From: an uncultured bacterium
GTDB lineage: Bacteria; Bacillota; Clostridia; Oscillospirales; Acutalibacteraceae
Length of the DNA: 30,283 nt
NCBI GenBank assembly: GCA_905215055.1
Contig: CAJMOH010000034.1
Coordinates: 1-30,283, forward strand
Reading direction: 5' to 3'
The notes beneath the pieces are model-generated. The model was not told the origin of the DNA. It saw nothing but the letters and a program-made list of their open reading frames with translations, and did no database searches. A program made the translations under genes and the position numbers. Below are positions 6,915-15,474 of this stretch, piece after piece; position 1 is the stretch's first letter; every line of letters begins with the position of its first letter.

Positions 6915-6934
6915 TTGTCATAAAACGGAGACAC

Positions 6935-8131
6935 TCAGGGCAGCAGGCGGTACAGGTCTGGGAACAGCTCCACGCTGCGCTTTAAAATGCCCTTCAAATG
7001 GGCGATGGTGATGCCGTAGTTGGTAAAGGGCACCCCGCTGTCCCCGGCGGTTTTCTGCCGGTAGGCCATCTCCCGCTGGTTCAGCATGCAGCCGCCGCAG
7101 TGGATCACCAGCTGGTAGGGGGAAAGGTCCTCGGGGAAGTCCCGGCCGGAGGAGTGCTCCAGCAAAAGCTCCTTGCCGGTGTATTCTTTCAGCCATTTGG
7201 GGATCTTCACCGTGCCGATGTCCTCGCACTGGCGGTGGTGGGTGCAGCCCTCGGCGATGAGCACCCGGTCCCCGTCCCGGAGCCGGTCGATGGCGGCCAC
7301 CCCTTCCACCGCGGCGTCCAGAAAGCCCTTGTACCGGGCCATGAGGATGGAGAAGGAGGTGAGGGGAATGTCCTTGGGCGTGTCACGGCTCACCTGGGCG
7401 AAGGCTTGGCTGTCGGTGATGACCATGCGGGGTTTCGTCCCCAGCTTTTGAAGGGCGTCCCGAAGGCCGGTCTCCTTCACCACGATGGCGGCGGCGGAGT
7501 CCAGCACGTCTCGGATGGTCTGCTGCTGGGGCAGGATCAGCCGTCCCTTGGGGGCGGCGCTGTCGATGGGGGTCACCAGCACCACCAGGTCCCCGGGGGA
7601 GAGCAGGTCCCCCACCAGCCGGTGGGAGTCCTCCCCGGTTTTCACCAGGCGGGCAATGCGCTCCTTCAGCTCCTGGATGTTCTCCCCGGTCTGGGCGCTG
7701 ACCGCCAGCTGGTTTTCCTCCAGGGCGGGAGCGGCGGCCAGGTCGCTCTTGTTGAAGGCGATGAGATAGGGGAGGTCCTTCTGCCGGAACAGTTCCACCA
7801 GTTCCCGGTCGGCGGGGGTCATGCCCTGGGTGGCGTCCACCACCAGCACGGCGCAGTCGGAGCGGTTGAGAATCTGCTTGGTGCGCTTCACCCGCAGCTC
7901 TCCCAGAGCGCCCTCGTCGTCAAATCCAGGGGTATCGATGATGACCACCGGCCCCATAGGCAGCAGCTCCATAGATTTCATCACCGGGTCGGTGGTGGTA
8001 CCCTTCACGTTGGACACCACGGAAAGCTCTTGGTTTGTCACAGCGTTGACCACGCTGGACTTGCCCGCGTTTCTCCGGCCGAAAAAGCCGATGTGTACCC
8101 TCTCAGCGGAGGGGGTGTCGTTTAAGCTCAT
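6935..8131 (-). CDS. hydF: [FeFe]-hydrogenase H-cluster maturation GTPase HydF
   Basis: A 398-aa cytoplasmic GTPase that acts as scaffold for the 2Fe subcluster and transfers it to apo-hydrogenase. The G domain shows the P-loop GRRNAGKS (18-25), GTTTDP of switch I (44-49), DTPG (66-69) and NKSD (127-130). The C-terminal part carries the Fe-S cluster ligands in EGCTHH and the diagnostic HCGGC. I chose the ATG at 8131 because AAAGGAGG lies 10 bases upstream. A GTG at 8152 is part of that binding site. It is the last gene of the minus-strand maturation set, after hydE and hydG. Length and motifs are normal for the family. Confidence 0.95.
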   Translation of the reverse strand: MSLNDTPSAERVHIGFFGRRNAGKSSVVNAVTNQELSVVSNVKGTTTDPVMKSMELLPMGPVVIIDTPGFDDEGALGELRVKRTKQILNRSDCAVLVVDATQGMTPADRELVELFRQKDLPYLIAFNKSDLAAAPALEENQLAVSAQTGENIQELKERIARLVKTGEDSHRLVGDLLSPGDLVVLVTPIDSAAPKGRLILPQQQTIRDVLDSAAAIVVKETGLRDALQKLGTKPRMVITDSQAFAQVSRDTPKDIPLTSFSILMARYKGFLDAAVEGVAAIDRLRDGDRVLIAEGCTHHRQCEDIGTVKIPKWLKEYTGKELLLEHSSGRDFPEDLSPYQLVIHCGGCMLNQREMAYRQKTAGDSGVPFTNYGITIAHLKGILKRSVELFPDLYRLLP

Positions 8132-8496
8132 GGTGGCAGTGCCTCCTTTCACTGGTCGAATCGAATGTATTGTGCCGGAAACGAAAAGTTTTCGCGCAAG
8201 CCTTTGCGCTTGCTAATGCCAGGAAGACCTTGGGGATTTGGTCTCGCCTGTCTTACCATGCGTAAGAGATTTTGGGGACGTACGTCCCCCCTTTTTTGGA
8301 GTAGGGGAAGGCGGTGGCTTCGCCCCCGCACCCCTGGAAGGTCTTGGGGTTTCACCCCAAACCCCACAAGTTTTTTGAAAAAAACTTGACTAAAAACTTT
8401 TGCTCGCCTACGGCGCGGACGTGCGCTGGCTGTCAGCACAGGCGCGGCCGTAGCCGCCGCCCCATAGCGCGAATCGTCCCGCCGGGGACACCCGGC
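8132..8496. repeat. 365-base non-coding spacer rich in palindromes between hydG and hydF
   Basis: I see no gene here. It holds a perfect 16-base palindrome GGGGACGTACGTCCCC (8274-8289), the hairpin TCTTAC/GTAAGA (8251-8267), the hairpin TTGGGGT/ACCCCAA (8344-8360), and the A/T-rich hairpin CAAGTTTTTT/AAAAAACTTG (8367-8388). A stem GTCCC/GGGAC lies at 8476-8489, close to the hydG stop. A motif like GGAAGACCTTGGGGATTT (8222-8239) recurs as GGAAGGTCTTGGGGTTT (8336-8352). It resembles dispersed intergenic repeats of Clostridial genomes. It may end or attenuate transcription from hydG, so hydF may need its own promoter. Confidence 0.55.
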
Positions 8497-9912
8497 TTAA
8501 AACCGGAAGTCCCGAATGCCCTGCTCAATCTTCTCCAGGTGGTCCTTGCAGATCTCCTTGACCTTCTCCTTGGGAATGTTCTCCAGCTCCGCCTGGATCA
8601 GCTTCTCCCCAATGGCCTTGGTCTCCGGGGCGGCGTAGTCCATCAGGTACTCCTTCAAGGTCATCAGGGCGTTGGGATGGCAGCAGTTTTGAATCTGCCC
8701 GCTCTTGCACAGGCTCATAAAGCGGTCGCCGGTGCGGCCCTCCCGGTAACAGGCGGTGCAGAAGGAGGGAATATATCCCAGCTCCATCAGCCATTTCACC
8801 ACTTCATCCAGGGTGCGGTTGTCGCTGACGTCGAACTGCTCGGTGTCGTGAGGACGCTCCTCCTCGGTGTAGCCGCCCACGCTGGTGCGGCTGCCGCCGG
8901 ACACCTGGGAGATGCCCAGATGCAGCGCCCGCTCCCGGACGGACTGGTTTTCCCGGGTGGACATAATCATGCCGGTGTAGGGCACCGCCACCCGGATGCA
9001 GGCGCAGATCTTCAGGAAGGTGTCGTCGTCAATGCCGTTGTCAAACTCGTCGGGGTCGATGTCGTCGGCGTGCTTTACCCGAGGCACGCTGATGGTGTGA
9101 GGTCCCACTCCGTGGACAGCCTCCAGGTGCTCGGCGTGCATCAGCAGCCCGGCGAACTCATAGCGGTACAGTTCCAGGCCGAAGAGCACCCCCAGGCCCA
9201 CGTCGTCAATGCCGCCCTCCATAGCCCGGTCCATAGCCTCGGTGTGATAGCAGTAGTTGCTCTTGGGGCCGGTGGGATGCAGGTGCTCGTAGCTCTCCTT
9301 GTGATAGGTCTCCTGGAACAGAACATAGGTGCCAATGCCCGCCTCCTTCAGCTTGCGGTAATTCTCCACGGTGGTGGCGGCGATGTTCACGTTCACCCGG
9401 CGGATGGCACCGTTTTTGTGCTTGATGGAGTAGATGGTGTGGATGCAGTCCAGCACATACTCAATGGGGCAGTTGACAGGGTCCTCGCCGGTCTCGATGG
9501 CCAGGCGCTTGTGGCCCATGTCCTGCAAGGCGATGACCTCCTTTTCCACCTCTTCCTGGGTCAGCTTTTTCCGGGGGATGTGCTTGTTCTTCTGATGGTA
9601 GGGACAGTACAAACAGCCGTTGACGCAGTAGTTGGACAGGTACAGGGGCGCAAAAATGACGATCCGGTTGCCGTAGAAGTCCTTTTTGATCTGCTCGGCC
9701 AAAGCGTACAGCTCCTGGATCTTCTCCGGGATGTCGCAGGCCAGCAGCACAGAGGCTTCCCGGTGGGAAAGGCCCTTGCGCAGCTTGGCCTTCTCCAGGA
9801 TGGCGTCGATGACCTCTACATTGTTCTTGTTCTGTTCCGCGTACTCCAGGGTGTCCAGGATCTCCTGGTGGTCGATGAATTCCTCAGCTTTGAGGGATTT
9901 GGGGTTGTACAT
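8497..9912 (-). CDS. hydG: [FeFe]-hydrogenase maturase HydG (radical SAM tyrosine lyase)
   Basis: A 471-aa radical SAM enzyme that cleaves tyrosine to supply CO and cyanide for the H-cluster. The radical SAM motif of HydG is present as C96-x3-C100-x2-C103 (YCVNGCLYC). The HydG-specific C-terminal cluster CxxC-x22-C is seen in FCTACYREG...QNCCHP. The ETGEDP and ISVPRV segments are typical of the ThiH/HydG family. The ATG at 9912 has AAAGGA about 10 bases upstream. It lies 74 bases after hydE. Full-length and intact. No hydrogenase structural gene is in the window. Confidence 0.96.
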   Translation of the reverse strand: MYNPKSLKAEEFIDHQEILDTLEYAEQNKNNVEVIDAILEKAKLRKGLSHREASVLLACDIPEKIQELYALAEQIKKDFYGNRIVIFAPLYLSNYCVNGCLYCPYHQKNKHIPRKKLTQEEVEKEVIALQDMGHKRLAIETGEDPVNCPIEYVLDCIHTIYSIKHKNGAIRRVNVNIAATTVENYRKLKEAGIGTYVLFQETYHKESYEHLHPTGPKSNYCYHTEAMDRAMEGGIDDVGLGVLFGLELYRYEFAGLLMHAEHLEAVHGVGPHTISVPRVKHADDIDPDEFDNGIDDDTFLKICACIRVAVPYTGMIMSTRENQSVRERALHLGISQVSGGSRTSVGGYTEEERPHDTEQFDVSDNRTLDEVVKWLMELGYIPSFCTACYREGRTGDRFMSLCKSGQIQNCCHPNALMTLKEYLMDYAAPETKAIGEKLIQAELENIPKEKVKEICKDHLEKIEQGIRDFRF

Positions 9913-9986
9913 AGAGAATCAATCCTTTCTTTTGGGTCAGAAACACTTTCCCGTCAGGTGATATATAGCAAGGGCAGAGGCCCCAA

Positions 9987-11033
9987 CTAACAGATCAAAC
10001 TATCTCCCCGGGACACCGGGATCTCATAGCCGATCTTTTCCAGGCTCTCCCGCAGCAGCCCCAGGCTTTCCGCCGCCTCCGCGCCGGAATGGAGCTTGTT
10101 GTCGTAGAGGGTGTACTTTTCCCGGGCGTCCTCCGGGGACAGGTTGGGCATCACCACGTTGGCCCCGTGAAGGATGCCCTCCTCTCGGCCGTTGGGCAGC
10201 AGGGTGCCCAGGGCGGTGGTGGCGGGCAGCAGGACTCCCGGCAGCAGCAGGCGGATCACCGACAGCAGAAACAGGGTCAGTTCTCCGGAGCCGTTGGGGA
10301 AGTCCCGGAAGGGGGTGTCCCGCTGGCTGAGAAAAGGCCCGATCCCCACCATGTGGGGCTGGAACTCCTTGAGAAACGCCAGATCTCTGGCCAGGTCCTC
10401 CAGCGTCTGGTAAGGGGACCCCACCATGAACCCGGCCCCCACCTGGTACCCCAGTTCCTTCAAGACGGAGAGGCATTCCATCCGGCGGGCAAAGGTCTGC
10501 TCCGGGGGATGGAGCTTGGCGTAGTGGCCGGGGGAGGCGGTCTCGTGGCGGAGCAGGTACCGGTCCGCCCCGGCCTCCTTCAAGCACCGGTAGCTCTCCC
10601 GGCTCCGTTCCCCTACCGAGAGGGTGACGGCGCAGTCCGGGTGGCGCGCCTTGATCTCCCTCACGATCTCCGCCAGCCGCTCATCGGTGAACCAGGGGTC
10701 CTCTCCGCTCTGGAGCACAAAGGTGCGGAAGCCCAGGCGGTGCCCCAGGTCGCAGCAGGCCAGAATGTCCTCCTTGTCCAGCCGGTACCGCTGGGCGTTC
10801 CGGTTGCCTCTGCGGATGCCGCAGTAGTAGCAGTCGTTTTTGCAGTAGTTGGTAAACTCGATCAGCCCTCGGACGAACACCTGGTTTCCGTAGCGGGAAA
10901 GGGCGGTCTGCCGGGCCTGGTCTTTCAGGTAGGCGGACACCTCCGGGTCACGGCGGGACAGAAGTTCCCTCAGTTCCCCTTCCTCCAGGGTGTGGTCCTT
11001 GACCAGGGCTTCCGCCAGGGCCAGGGGGGTCAC
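9987..11033 (-). CDS. hydE: [FeFe]-hydrogenase maturase HydE (radical SAM)
   Basis: A 348-aa radical SAM protein of the BioB/HydE family, needed to build the dithiolate-bridged 2Fe subcluster. The cluster motif is C64-x3-C68-x2-C71 (YCKNDCYYC), followed by YRL and LQSGEDPW, characteristic of HydE. GGFM-type and GIGPFLSQRDTPF segments are also present. The GTG at 11033 gives a start overlapping the stop of the upstream TM1266-like gene (GTGA), so the two are translationally coupled. The frame is open further upstream, but that part lies over the other gene in a different frame. Family length is about 350, matching this choice. Confidence 0.95.
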   Translation of the reverse strand: MTPLALAEALVKDHTLEEGELRELLSRRDPEVSAYLKDQARQTALSRYGNQVFVRGLIEFTNYCKNDCYYCGIRRGNRNAQRYRLDKEDILACCDLGHRLGFRTFVLQSGEDPWFTDERLAEIVREIKARHPDCAVTLSVGERSRESYRCLKEAGADRYLLRHETASPGHYAKLHPPEQTFARRMECLSVLKELGYQVGAGFMVGSPYQTLEDLARDLAFLKEFQPHMVGIGPFLSQRDTPFRDFPNGSGELTLFLLSVIRLLLPGVLLPATTALGTLLPNGREEGILHGANVVMPNLSPEDAREKYTLYDNKLHSGAEAAESLGLLRESLEKIGYEIPVSRGDSLIC

Positions 11034-11281
11034 TTTTTCACCCCCGCGTAGGCGGTTTTGGAGCTGATCCCCGGCAGCTTCCCGATTTTCCCGGAAAGGG
11101 CGGAGATCACATCCTGGGGGGCGTCCACGGCGATGCTGATGATGTTCAGCCCCTTCTGCCGGTAGGGGATGCCCATTCGGCCGATGATATGCTCCCGATA
11201 GTCGTGAAGGATCTCGTTGAGGGCCTCCACGGAATCCTCCGATTCCACTACAATGCCGATGACGGCGATCCGCGTTTCCAC
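11030..11281 (-). CDS. TM1266-family iron-only hydrogenase system regulator
   Basis: An 83-aa small ferredoxin-fold (ACT/NikR-C-like) protein: ETRIAVIGIVVE, LNEILHDYREHIIGRMGIPY and GLNIISIAVDAPQD. This matches the TM1266 family that is regularly encoded beside hydE in Clostridia and Thermotoga. Its molecular role is not established; regulation is inferred from context. I chose the GTG at 11281 (GTG GAA ACG) because GGAAGGGAG lies about 9 bases upstream. A longer frame exists but covers the leader hairpins. The gene leads the maturation operon and overlaps hydE. Confidence 0.85.
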   Translation of the reverse strand: METRIAVIGIVVESEDSVEALNEILHDYREHIIGRMGIPYRQKGLNIISIAVDAPQDVISALSGKIGKLPGISSKTAYAGVKK

Positions 11282-11301
11282 ATGCAGCACTCCCTTCCTG
11301 G

Positions 11302-11356
11302 AAAAAAGAAACGCCGCGCCCTGAAAGGCACGGCAACAAGACCGGGACTGTCCCGG
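11302..11356 (-). promoter_or_regulatory. Leader with terminator-like hairpin upstream of the hyd operon
   Basis: On the minus strand an 8-bp stem GCCGTGCC / GGCGCGGC (11313-11334) is followed by a T-rich run (11301-11310), only about 20 bases before the first start codon. A second hairpin CCGGGA/TCCCGG (11342-11356) and the palindrome GGCCGGCC (11371-11378) lie further 5'. This fits transcription attenuation of the operon. A TACAAT on the minus strand (11426-11421) could be its -10. No known riboswitch or T-box core was recognised. Confidence 0.5.
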
Positions 11357-11586
11357 AGGTTCTCTGGTTTGGCCGGCCTTCCGCCTCAAATCCTGTTTTC
11401 GGCGTCAGGGTGCTGTGTTCATTGTAGCACAAGGGGAGAGGGATTTTAAACAAAAATTGCGAAATTATCTTATTTTTTTAGGAGCCGGACAATGACACCG
11501 AGGTGGGGTTCCGGCATTATGCCCATAAAAAAGCAAATATGAATAAAAGGTTAATAAAAAACGTTAAATAATCATAAATTAAGCCA

Positions 11587-11615
11587 TTTCGTTTGCGGAG
11601 CACGTTCCCTATAAT
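11587..11615 (+). promoter_or_regulatory. Putative promoter of the sugar-transporter operon
   Basis: TATAAT at 11610-11615 is a perfect -10, and TTTCGT at 11587-11592 is a weak -35 at 17 bases. A weak -35 is what one expects at an activator-dependent promoter, such as one controlled by the YesN-type regulator further downstream. AT-rich sequence occupies 11450-11586 with no gene seen. Confidence 0.5.
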
Positions 11616-11679
11616 AGGGGCAGAAAAGTCCGCAGGCGGGAAGACCTGGGACTGTTTAAGGTGCCATGGAGAAAGGATG

Positions 11680-12645
11680 ATGAGGTTTATGACAGGAAAA
11701 GCAGTGGGAAAACAGCAGGTGAGTTGGCAGAGCAATCTGAAACATACCTGTATGAGGATCCAGCGGAACTGGGGGCTGTATTTGCTGCTGCTCCCCGCGG
11801 TTTTGCTGTTGTTCTGTTTTAACTACATTCCCATGTACGGCGTGCAAATCGCCTTTAAAGATTTTACTCCTTCGGTCGGCATTGAGGGCAGCCCCTGGGT
11901 GGGCTTCGCAAATTTCCAGACCTTTTTCAACTCCTTCCAGTCCAAGAACTTGATCTGGAACACGGTGACGCTGAGCCTGTATAGTCTGGTGGCCGGCTTC
12001 CCCTTCCCCATCGTTTTGGCATTGATGGTCAACCAGATCCGGGTAAAGCGGTTTAAGCAGGTGCTGCAGGTGGTCACCTATCTGCCCCACTTCATCTCCA
12101 CCGTGGTCATGGTGGGCATCATGCTGATCCTGCTCTCCCCCAGCAACGGCATCTACGGGAATCTGGCCCATCTGCTGGGCATTCAGAACCCTGTCAATAT
12201 CATGGGCGAGGCCAGCGCTTTCCAGCACATCTATGTGTGGAGCGACGTGTGGCAGCACGCCGGCTGGGACAGCATCATCTACATTGCGGCCCTGGCGGCC
12301 ATTGACCCCTCCCTGTATGAGGCGGCCACTGTGGACGGCGCCAGCAAGTTCCAGCGCCTGCGGTACATCGACCTGCCTTTCCTGATCCCCACCGCCGTGA
12401 TCCTGCTGATCATGCGCGCAGGCAACGTGATGAATCTGGGCTTCGAAAAGGTTTACCTGATGCAGAATCCCCTGAACACCACGGTCAGCGAAGTGATTTC
12501 CACCTACGTGTACAAGATCGGCCTGATCAACAACCAGTACAGCCTCTCCGCGGCTGTAAACCTGTTCAACACCATCGTCAACTTTGTTCTGTTGATCCTG
12601 GTAAACGGAGTTTCCAAGAAGCTGGGAGATACCAGCTTGTGGTAA
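11680..12645 (+). CDS. LplB-family CUT1 ABC sugar transporter permease
   Basis: A 321-aa polytopic membrane protein, first permease of a carbohydrate importer. The first transmembrane helix (WGLYLLLLPAVLLLF, about 31-45) is followed by NYIPMYGV, typical of the LplB/YtfT group. The cytoplasmic EAA loop that docks the ATPase is EAATVDGASKFQRLRYIDLP. Start codon: ATG at 11680 has GGAG 8 bases upstream; neighbouring ATGs at 11677 and 11689 are alternatives. A longer frame to 11593 is rejected because it covers the promoter. It is followed by the partner permease and binding protein, with no ATPase gene, as is usual for this group, which shares a genome-encoded MsmX-type ATPase. Confidence 0.92.
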   Translation: MRFMTGKAVGKQQVSWQSNLKHTCMRIQRNWGLYLLLLPAVLLLFCFNYIPMYGVQIAFKDFTPSVGIEGSPWVGFANFQTFFNSFQSKNLIWNTVTLSLYSLVAGFPFPIVLALMVNQIRVKRFKQVLQVVTYLPHFISTVVMVGIMLILLSPSNGIYGNLAHLLGIQNPVNIMGEASAFQHIYVWSDVWQHAGWDSIIYIAALAAIDPSLYEAATVDGASKFQRLRYIDLPFLIPTAVILLIMRAGNVMNLGFEKVYLMQNPLNTTVSEVISTYVYKIGLINNQYSLSAAVNLFNTIVNFVLLILVNGVSKKLGDTSLW

Positions 12646-12694
12646 TGGTCAGCGGCGTACTGAAAAATTTAGGGGAAAGAGGCGGATATATCCT

Positions 12695-13597
12695 ATGACA
12701 CAGACAAAATCAAAAGGGCAAAAACTCAGCAATAAAGATATCATCTTCAACATCTTACTATATGGGCTGTGCGGGCTGATCCTGCTGATGGTGGCCTACC
12801 CGCTGTACTTCATCATCATCGCGTCCTTCAGCAGCCCCTCGGAGGTCTCCAACGGCAACGTGTGGTTTTGGCCCAGCCAGTTCACCGTGGACGGCTACAA
12901 AGAGCTGTTCCGCCATGGGGACATCTGGACCGGCTATCTCAACACCATTCTGTACACCGTGGTGGGCACTTTCATCGGCCTGCTGGTGAACATCTCGGCG
13001 GCCTACTCCCTGTCCCGCAAGGACTTGGTGGGGCGCAGGCTGATCACCTTCTTCTTTATCTTCACCATGTTCTTCAACGGCGGCTTGATCCCCACCTACT
13101 TCACGGTTCGGGATTTCCACCTGTACGACACCTTCTGGGTCATGGTGCTTCCCTTCTCCGTGGTGGTGTATAACATCATCGTGGCCCGTACCTTCTTTGA
13201 CACCAGCCTTCCCAAAGAGCTTTTGGACGCCGCTCAGATCGACGGCTGCGGCAACCTGCGGTTCTTCTTCGCCATCGCTCTGCCGCTGTCCAAGGCGGTC
13301 ATCGCCGTCATCGCGCTGTACATCGCGGTGGCTCAGTGGAACTCCTACTTCAACGCCTTGGTGTACATCCGCAGCGAGAATCTAAAACCCCTGCAGCTGG
13401 TGGTGCGCAATATCTTGATCACCAACCAGTCTCTGGTAGGCGCCGGCGACGGCCTGGCTGCCCAGGAGGCCATGCGTTTGGCCAACCTGATGAAATACGC
13501 CGTCATCATCATCACCACCGTGCCGATCATGTGTGTGTACCCCTTCGTGCAGAAGTACTTCAGCCAGGGCGTGATGATCGGCGCCATCAAGGGATGA
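12695..13597 (+). CDS. YtcP-family CUT1 ABC sugar transporter permease
   Basis: A 300-aa second permease of the importer, with about six transmembrane helices (first at about 16-38, LYGLCGLILLMVAYPLYFIII). It has the family hallmarks FSSPSEVSNG, FFNGGLIPTYFTVRDFHLYDTFWV, and the EAA-type loop LLDAAQIDGCGNLRFFFAIALP. The C-terminus ends VQKYFSQGVMIGAIKG, the typical YtcP ending. The ATG at 12695 follows GGGGAAAGAGG. It pairs with the upstream permease to form the channel. In characterised LplB/YtcP/LipO systems the substrates are oligosaccharides or complex glycan fragments; the substrate here is unknown. Confidence 0.93.
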   Translation: MTQTKSKGQKLSNKDIIFNILLYGLCGLILLMVAYPLYFIIIASFSSPSEVSNGNVWFWPSQFTVDGYKELFRHGDIWTGYLNTILYTVVGTFIGLLVNISAAYSLSRKDLVGRRLITFFFIFTMFFNGGLIPTYFTVRDFHLYDTFWVMVLPFSVVVYNIIVARTFFDTSLPKELLDAAQIDGCGNLRFFFAIALPLSKAVIAVIALYIAVAQWNSYFNALVYIRSENLKPLQLVVRNILITNQSLVGAGDGLAAQEAMRLANLMKYAVIIITTVPIMCVYPFVQKYFSQGVMIGAIKG

Positions 13598-13676
13598 TCT
13601 TCCTTTGTGACGTTGCCTGGGACGATGCCCCAAGGATTTACAGTCAAAATATATTCATATGTAAGGAGATGCGAAC

Positions 13677-15347
13677 ATGAGAAAAAAGTGGACACGCGTG
13701 GCTAAGGCTCTGCTGTGCCTGACCTTGGCAGCCTCTCTTCTGGCTGGCTGCACCGGTGGCGGCGGATCCTCCACCAGCAGTGGGACCTCCAGCAGCGGAG
13801 ATACCTCCGGCACCAGCTCCGGGACCACGGAAACGACAGATTCCAACTTCAATGAGACGGGTCTGCCCATCGTCAACGAGCCTGTGGAACTGACCTTCCT
13901 GTATGTGAAGGGCGCCAACCTGGCCGATCTGAAAGAGAACGCTATGTTCAAGCAGATGGAAGAGGATACCAACGTCATCATCAACTGGCAGTATGCCGGC
14001 GACGCTGACTGGTCCGAGCAGAAATCCCTGCTGCTGGCCAGCGGCGACCTGCCCGACGTCTTCTTCGGCAGCAACTCCCTGAAGGACATGGACATTGCCA
14101 CCAACCTGGACCTGTTCATCCCTCTGGAAGAGTATGTGGAGAAGTATTGCCCCAACATCCAGGCGGCTTGGGAAGCTGAGCCCACCATGGAGAAGATGGT
14201 CACCAACCCGGATGGCCATATCTACACCCTGCCCGGTAAAAAGCCCCTGCGTCCCAAGGGCTGTGACACCCCCTTCATCAACCAGAAATGGCTGGACAAC
14301 CTGGACCTGGAGATGCCCACCACGGTGGACGAGTGGTATGAAGTGCTGAAGGCCTTTAAAGAGAAGGACCCCAACGGCAATGGCGTCGCCGATGAAATCC
14401 CGCTGACGGGCAGCGCCAAGACCAACCTGTTCGACTGGATCCGCTACATCAACCCCTGGGGCATCACCGACAGCCTGGAAGAGAACCTCCTGGCCCTGGA
14501 TCAGGAGACCGAAAAGCCGGTCTTTATCCCCGCAGACGAGCGCTATAAAGAGGCTGTGGCCTTCTTCCACAAGCTGTACGAAGAGGGGATCATGGACCCC
14601 GAGTTCATCACCCAGGACGGCTCCATGGCCGACGCCAAGATGAAGAACGAGGAAGTGGCCCTGGTGGGCACCGGCATCACTTGGGAAGTTACCTCCGGCA
14701 CTCAGCCTCACCAGGATGAGTATGTGCCCATGCCTCCTCTGGCAGGCCCCAACGGGGACCGCTACATCCGCGGCAATGACCAGACCATCACCTATTCCCG
14801 GAACGAGTTCACCATCACCACCGCCTGCGAGTATCCTGAAGTGGCGATGCGCTGGGCCGACTATTTCTCCACCGACGACATCTCTGTCCAGTCTTACTGG
14901 GGCCCCTATGGCGTGGTCCTGGATAAGGACGAGGACGGCAACGTGATCTTCCTGGATCCCCCCGAAGGGAAGACCGGCGACCAGTGGTATTGGGAAGTTT
15001 CTCCTCGCGACCATGGTCCCAAGTACGTGAGCCCCGAGTTCGAAGCTAAGATCATTCTTCCCGAGGACAGCGGCGACGGCGCCAAGCTGAAGGAAGACGA
15101 GATCATGAAGGAATTCGTTGCGAAGCCCTATCCCATGGTGAACTACACCAGCGAGCAGGCCGACGAGATCTCCGCCCTGACTGTGGACATCTACAAGTAT
15201 GTTAACGAGAGCTGGGCCCAGTGGATCGTCAACGGCGGCATCGAGGAAGAGTGGGACGCCTATGTGGAGCAGCTGAACAAAATGGGTCTGGAGCGGTTGA
15301 TGGAGATCTATCAGGAGGCTCTGGACGTGTATAATAGCGCAGGCTGA
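13677..15347 (+). CDS. Extracellular solute-binding lipoprotein of the sugar ABC transporter
   Basis: A 556-aa lipoprotein: basic start, hydrophobic helix and lipobox LLAGC with Cys25 as the lipidation site, then a Gly/Ser/Thr-rich linker (26-60). The mature domain has the LipO/YtcQ-type features: an NVIINWQY strand, GDLPDVFFG, FTITTACEYPEVAMRWADYF, and the ending MGLERLMEIYQEALDVYNS. It captures the substrate outside the cell and delivers it to the two upstream permeases. The start ATG has AAGGAG 7 bases upstream. A strong terminator follows, so permeases and binding protein form one transcription unit. Confidence 0.93.
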   Translation: MRKKWTRVAKALLCLTLAASLLAGCTGGGGSSTSSGTSSSGDTSGTSSGTTETTDSNFNETGLPIVNEPVELTFLYVKGANLADLKENAMFKQMEEDTNVIINWQYAGDADWSEQKSLLLASGDLPDVFFGSNSLKDMDIATNLDLFIPLEEYVEKYCPNIQAAWEAEPTMEKMVTNPDGHIYTLPGKKPLRPKGCDTPFINQKWLDNLDLEMPTTVDEWYEVLKAFKEKDPNGNGVADEIPLTGSAKTNLFDWIRYINPWGITDSLEENLLALDQETEKPVFIPADERYKEAVAFFHKLYEEGIMDPEFITQDGSMADAKMKNEEVALVGTGITWEVTSGTQPHQDEYVPMPPLAGPNGDRYIRGNDQTITYSRNEFTITTACEYPEVAMRWADYFSTDDISVQSYWGPYGVVLDKDEDGNVIFLDPPEGKTGDQWYWEVSPRDHGPKYVSPEFEAKIILPEDSGDGAKLKEDEIMKEFVAKPYPMVNYTSEQADEISALTVDIYKYVNESWAQWIVNGGIEEEWDAYVEQLNKMGLERLMEIYQEALDVYNSAG

Positions 15348-15388
15348 TAAAGCGAGCATAACACACGGTAGTTTAGAAAAGCTTTTGT

Positions 15389-15437
15389 GCGGAGCCTGGA
15401 GACTGATCCAGTCTTCAGACTCCGCGATTTTCTTTTA
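15389..15437 (+). terminator. Intrinsic terminator after the transporter operon
   Basis: The outer stem GCGGAG/CTCCGC (15389-15394 with 15420-15425) and the inner stem GACTG/CAGTC are followed by ATTTTCTTTT. Partial readthrough into the next gene is possible because the T-tract is interrupted. Confidence 0.75.
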
Positions 15438-15474
15438 GGGAATTTTATAACACTTTTGGGAGGATATGTATTCT

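Noticed and set aside
8314..9990. A 558-codon plus-strand open frame opposite hydG
   Set aside because: It is antisense to hydG, whose radical SAM and C-terminal cysteine motifs are intact; no recognisable domain.
11282..11430. T-box or known riboswitch in the hyd leader
   Set aside because: The hairpin and T-run are there, but the T-box core and the conserved cores of the common riboswitch classes I know are not visible.
11034..11453. Upstream extension of hydE
   Set aside because: The extra codons overlap the TM1266-like gene and leader hairpins in a different frame, and the normal HydE length is reached with the GTG at 11033.
11593..11679. Upstream extension of the LplB-type permease
   Set aside because: It would begin with a TTG and cover the TATAAT of the promoter; a good ribosome binding site lies just before 11680.
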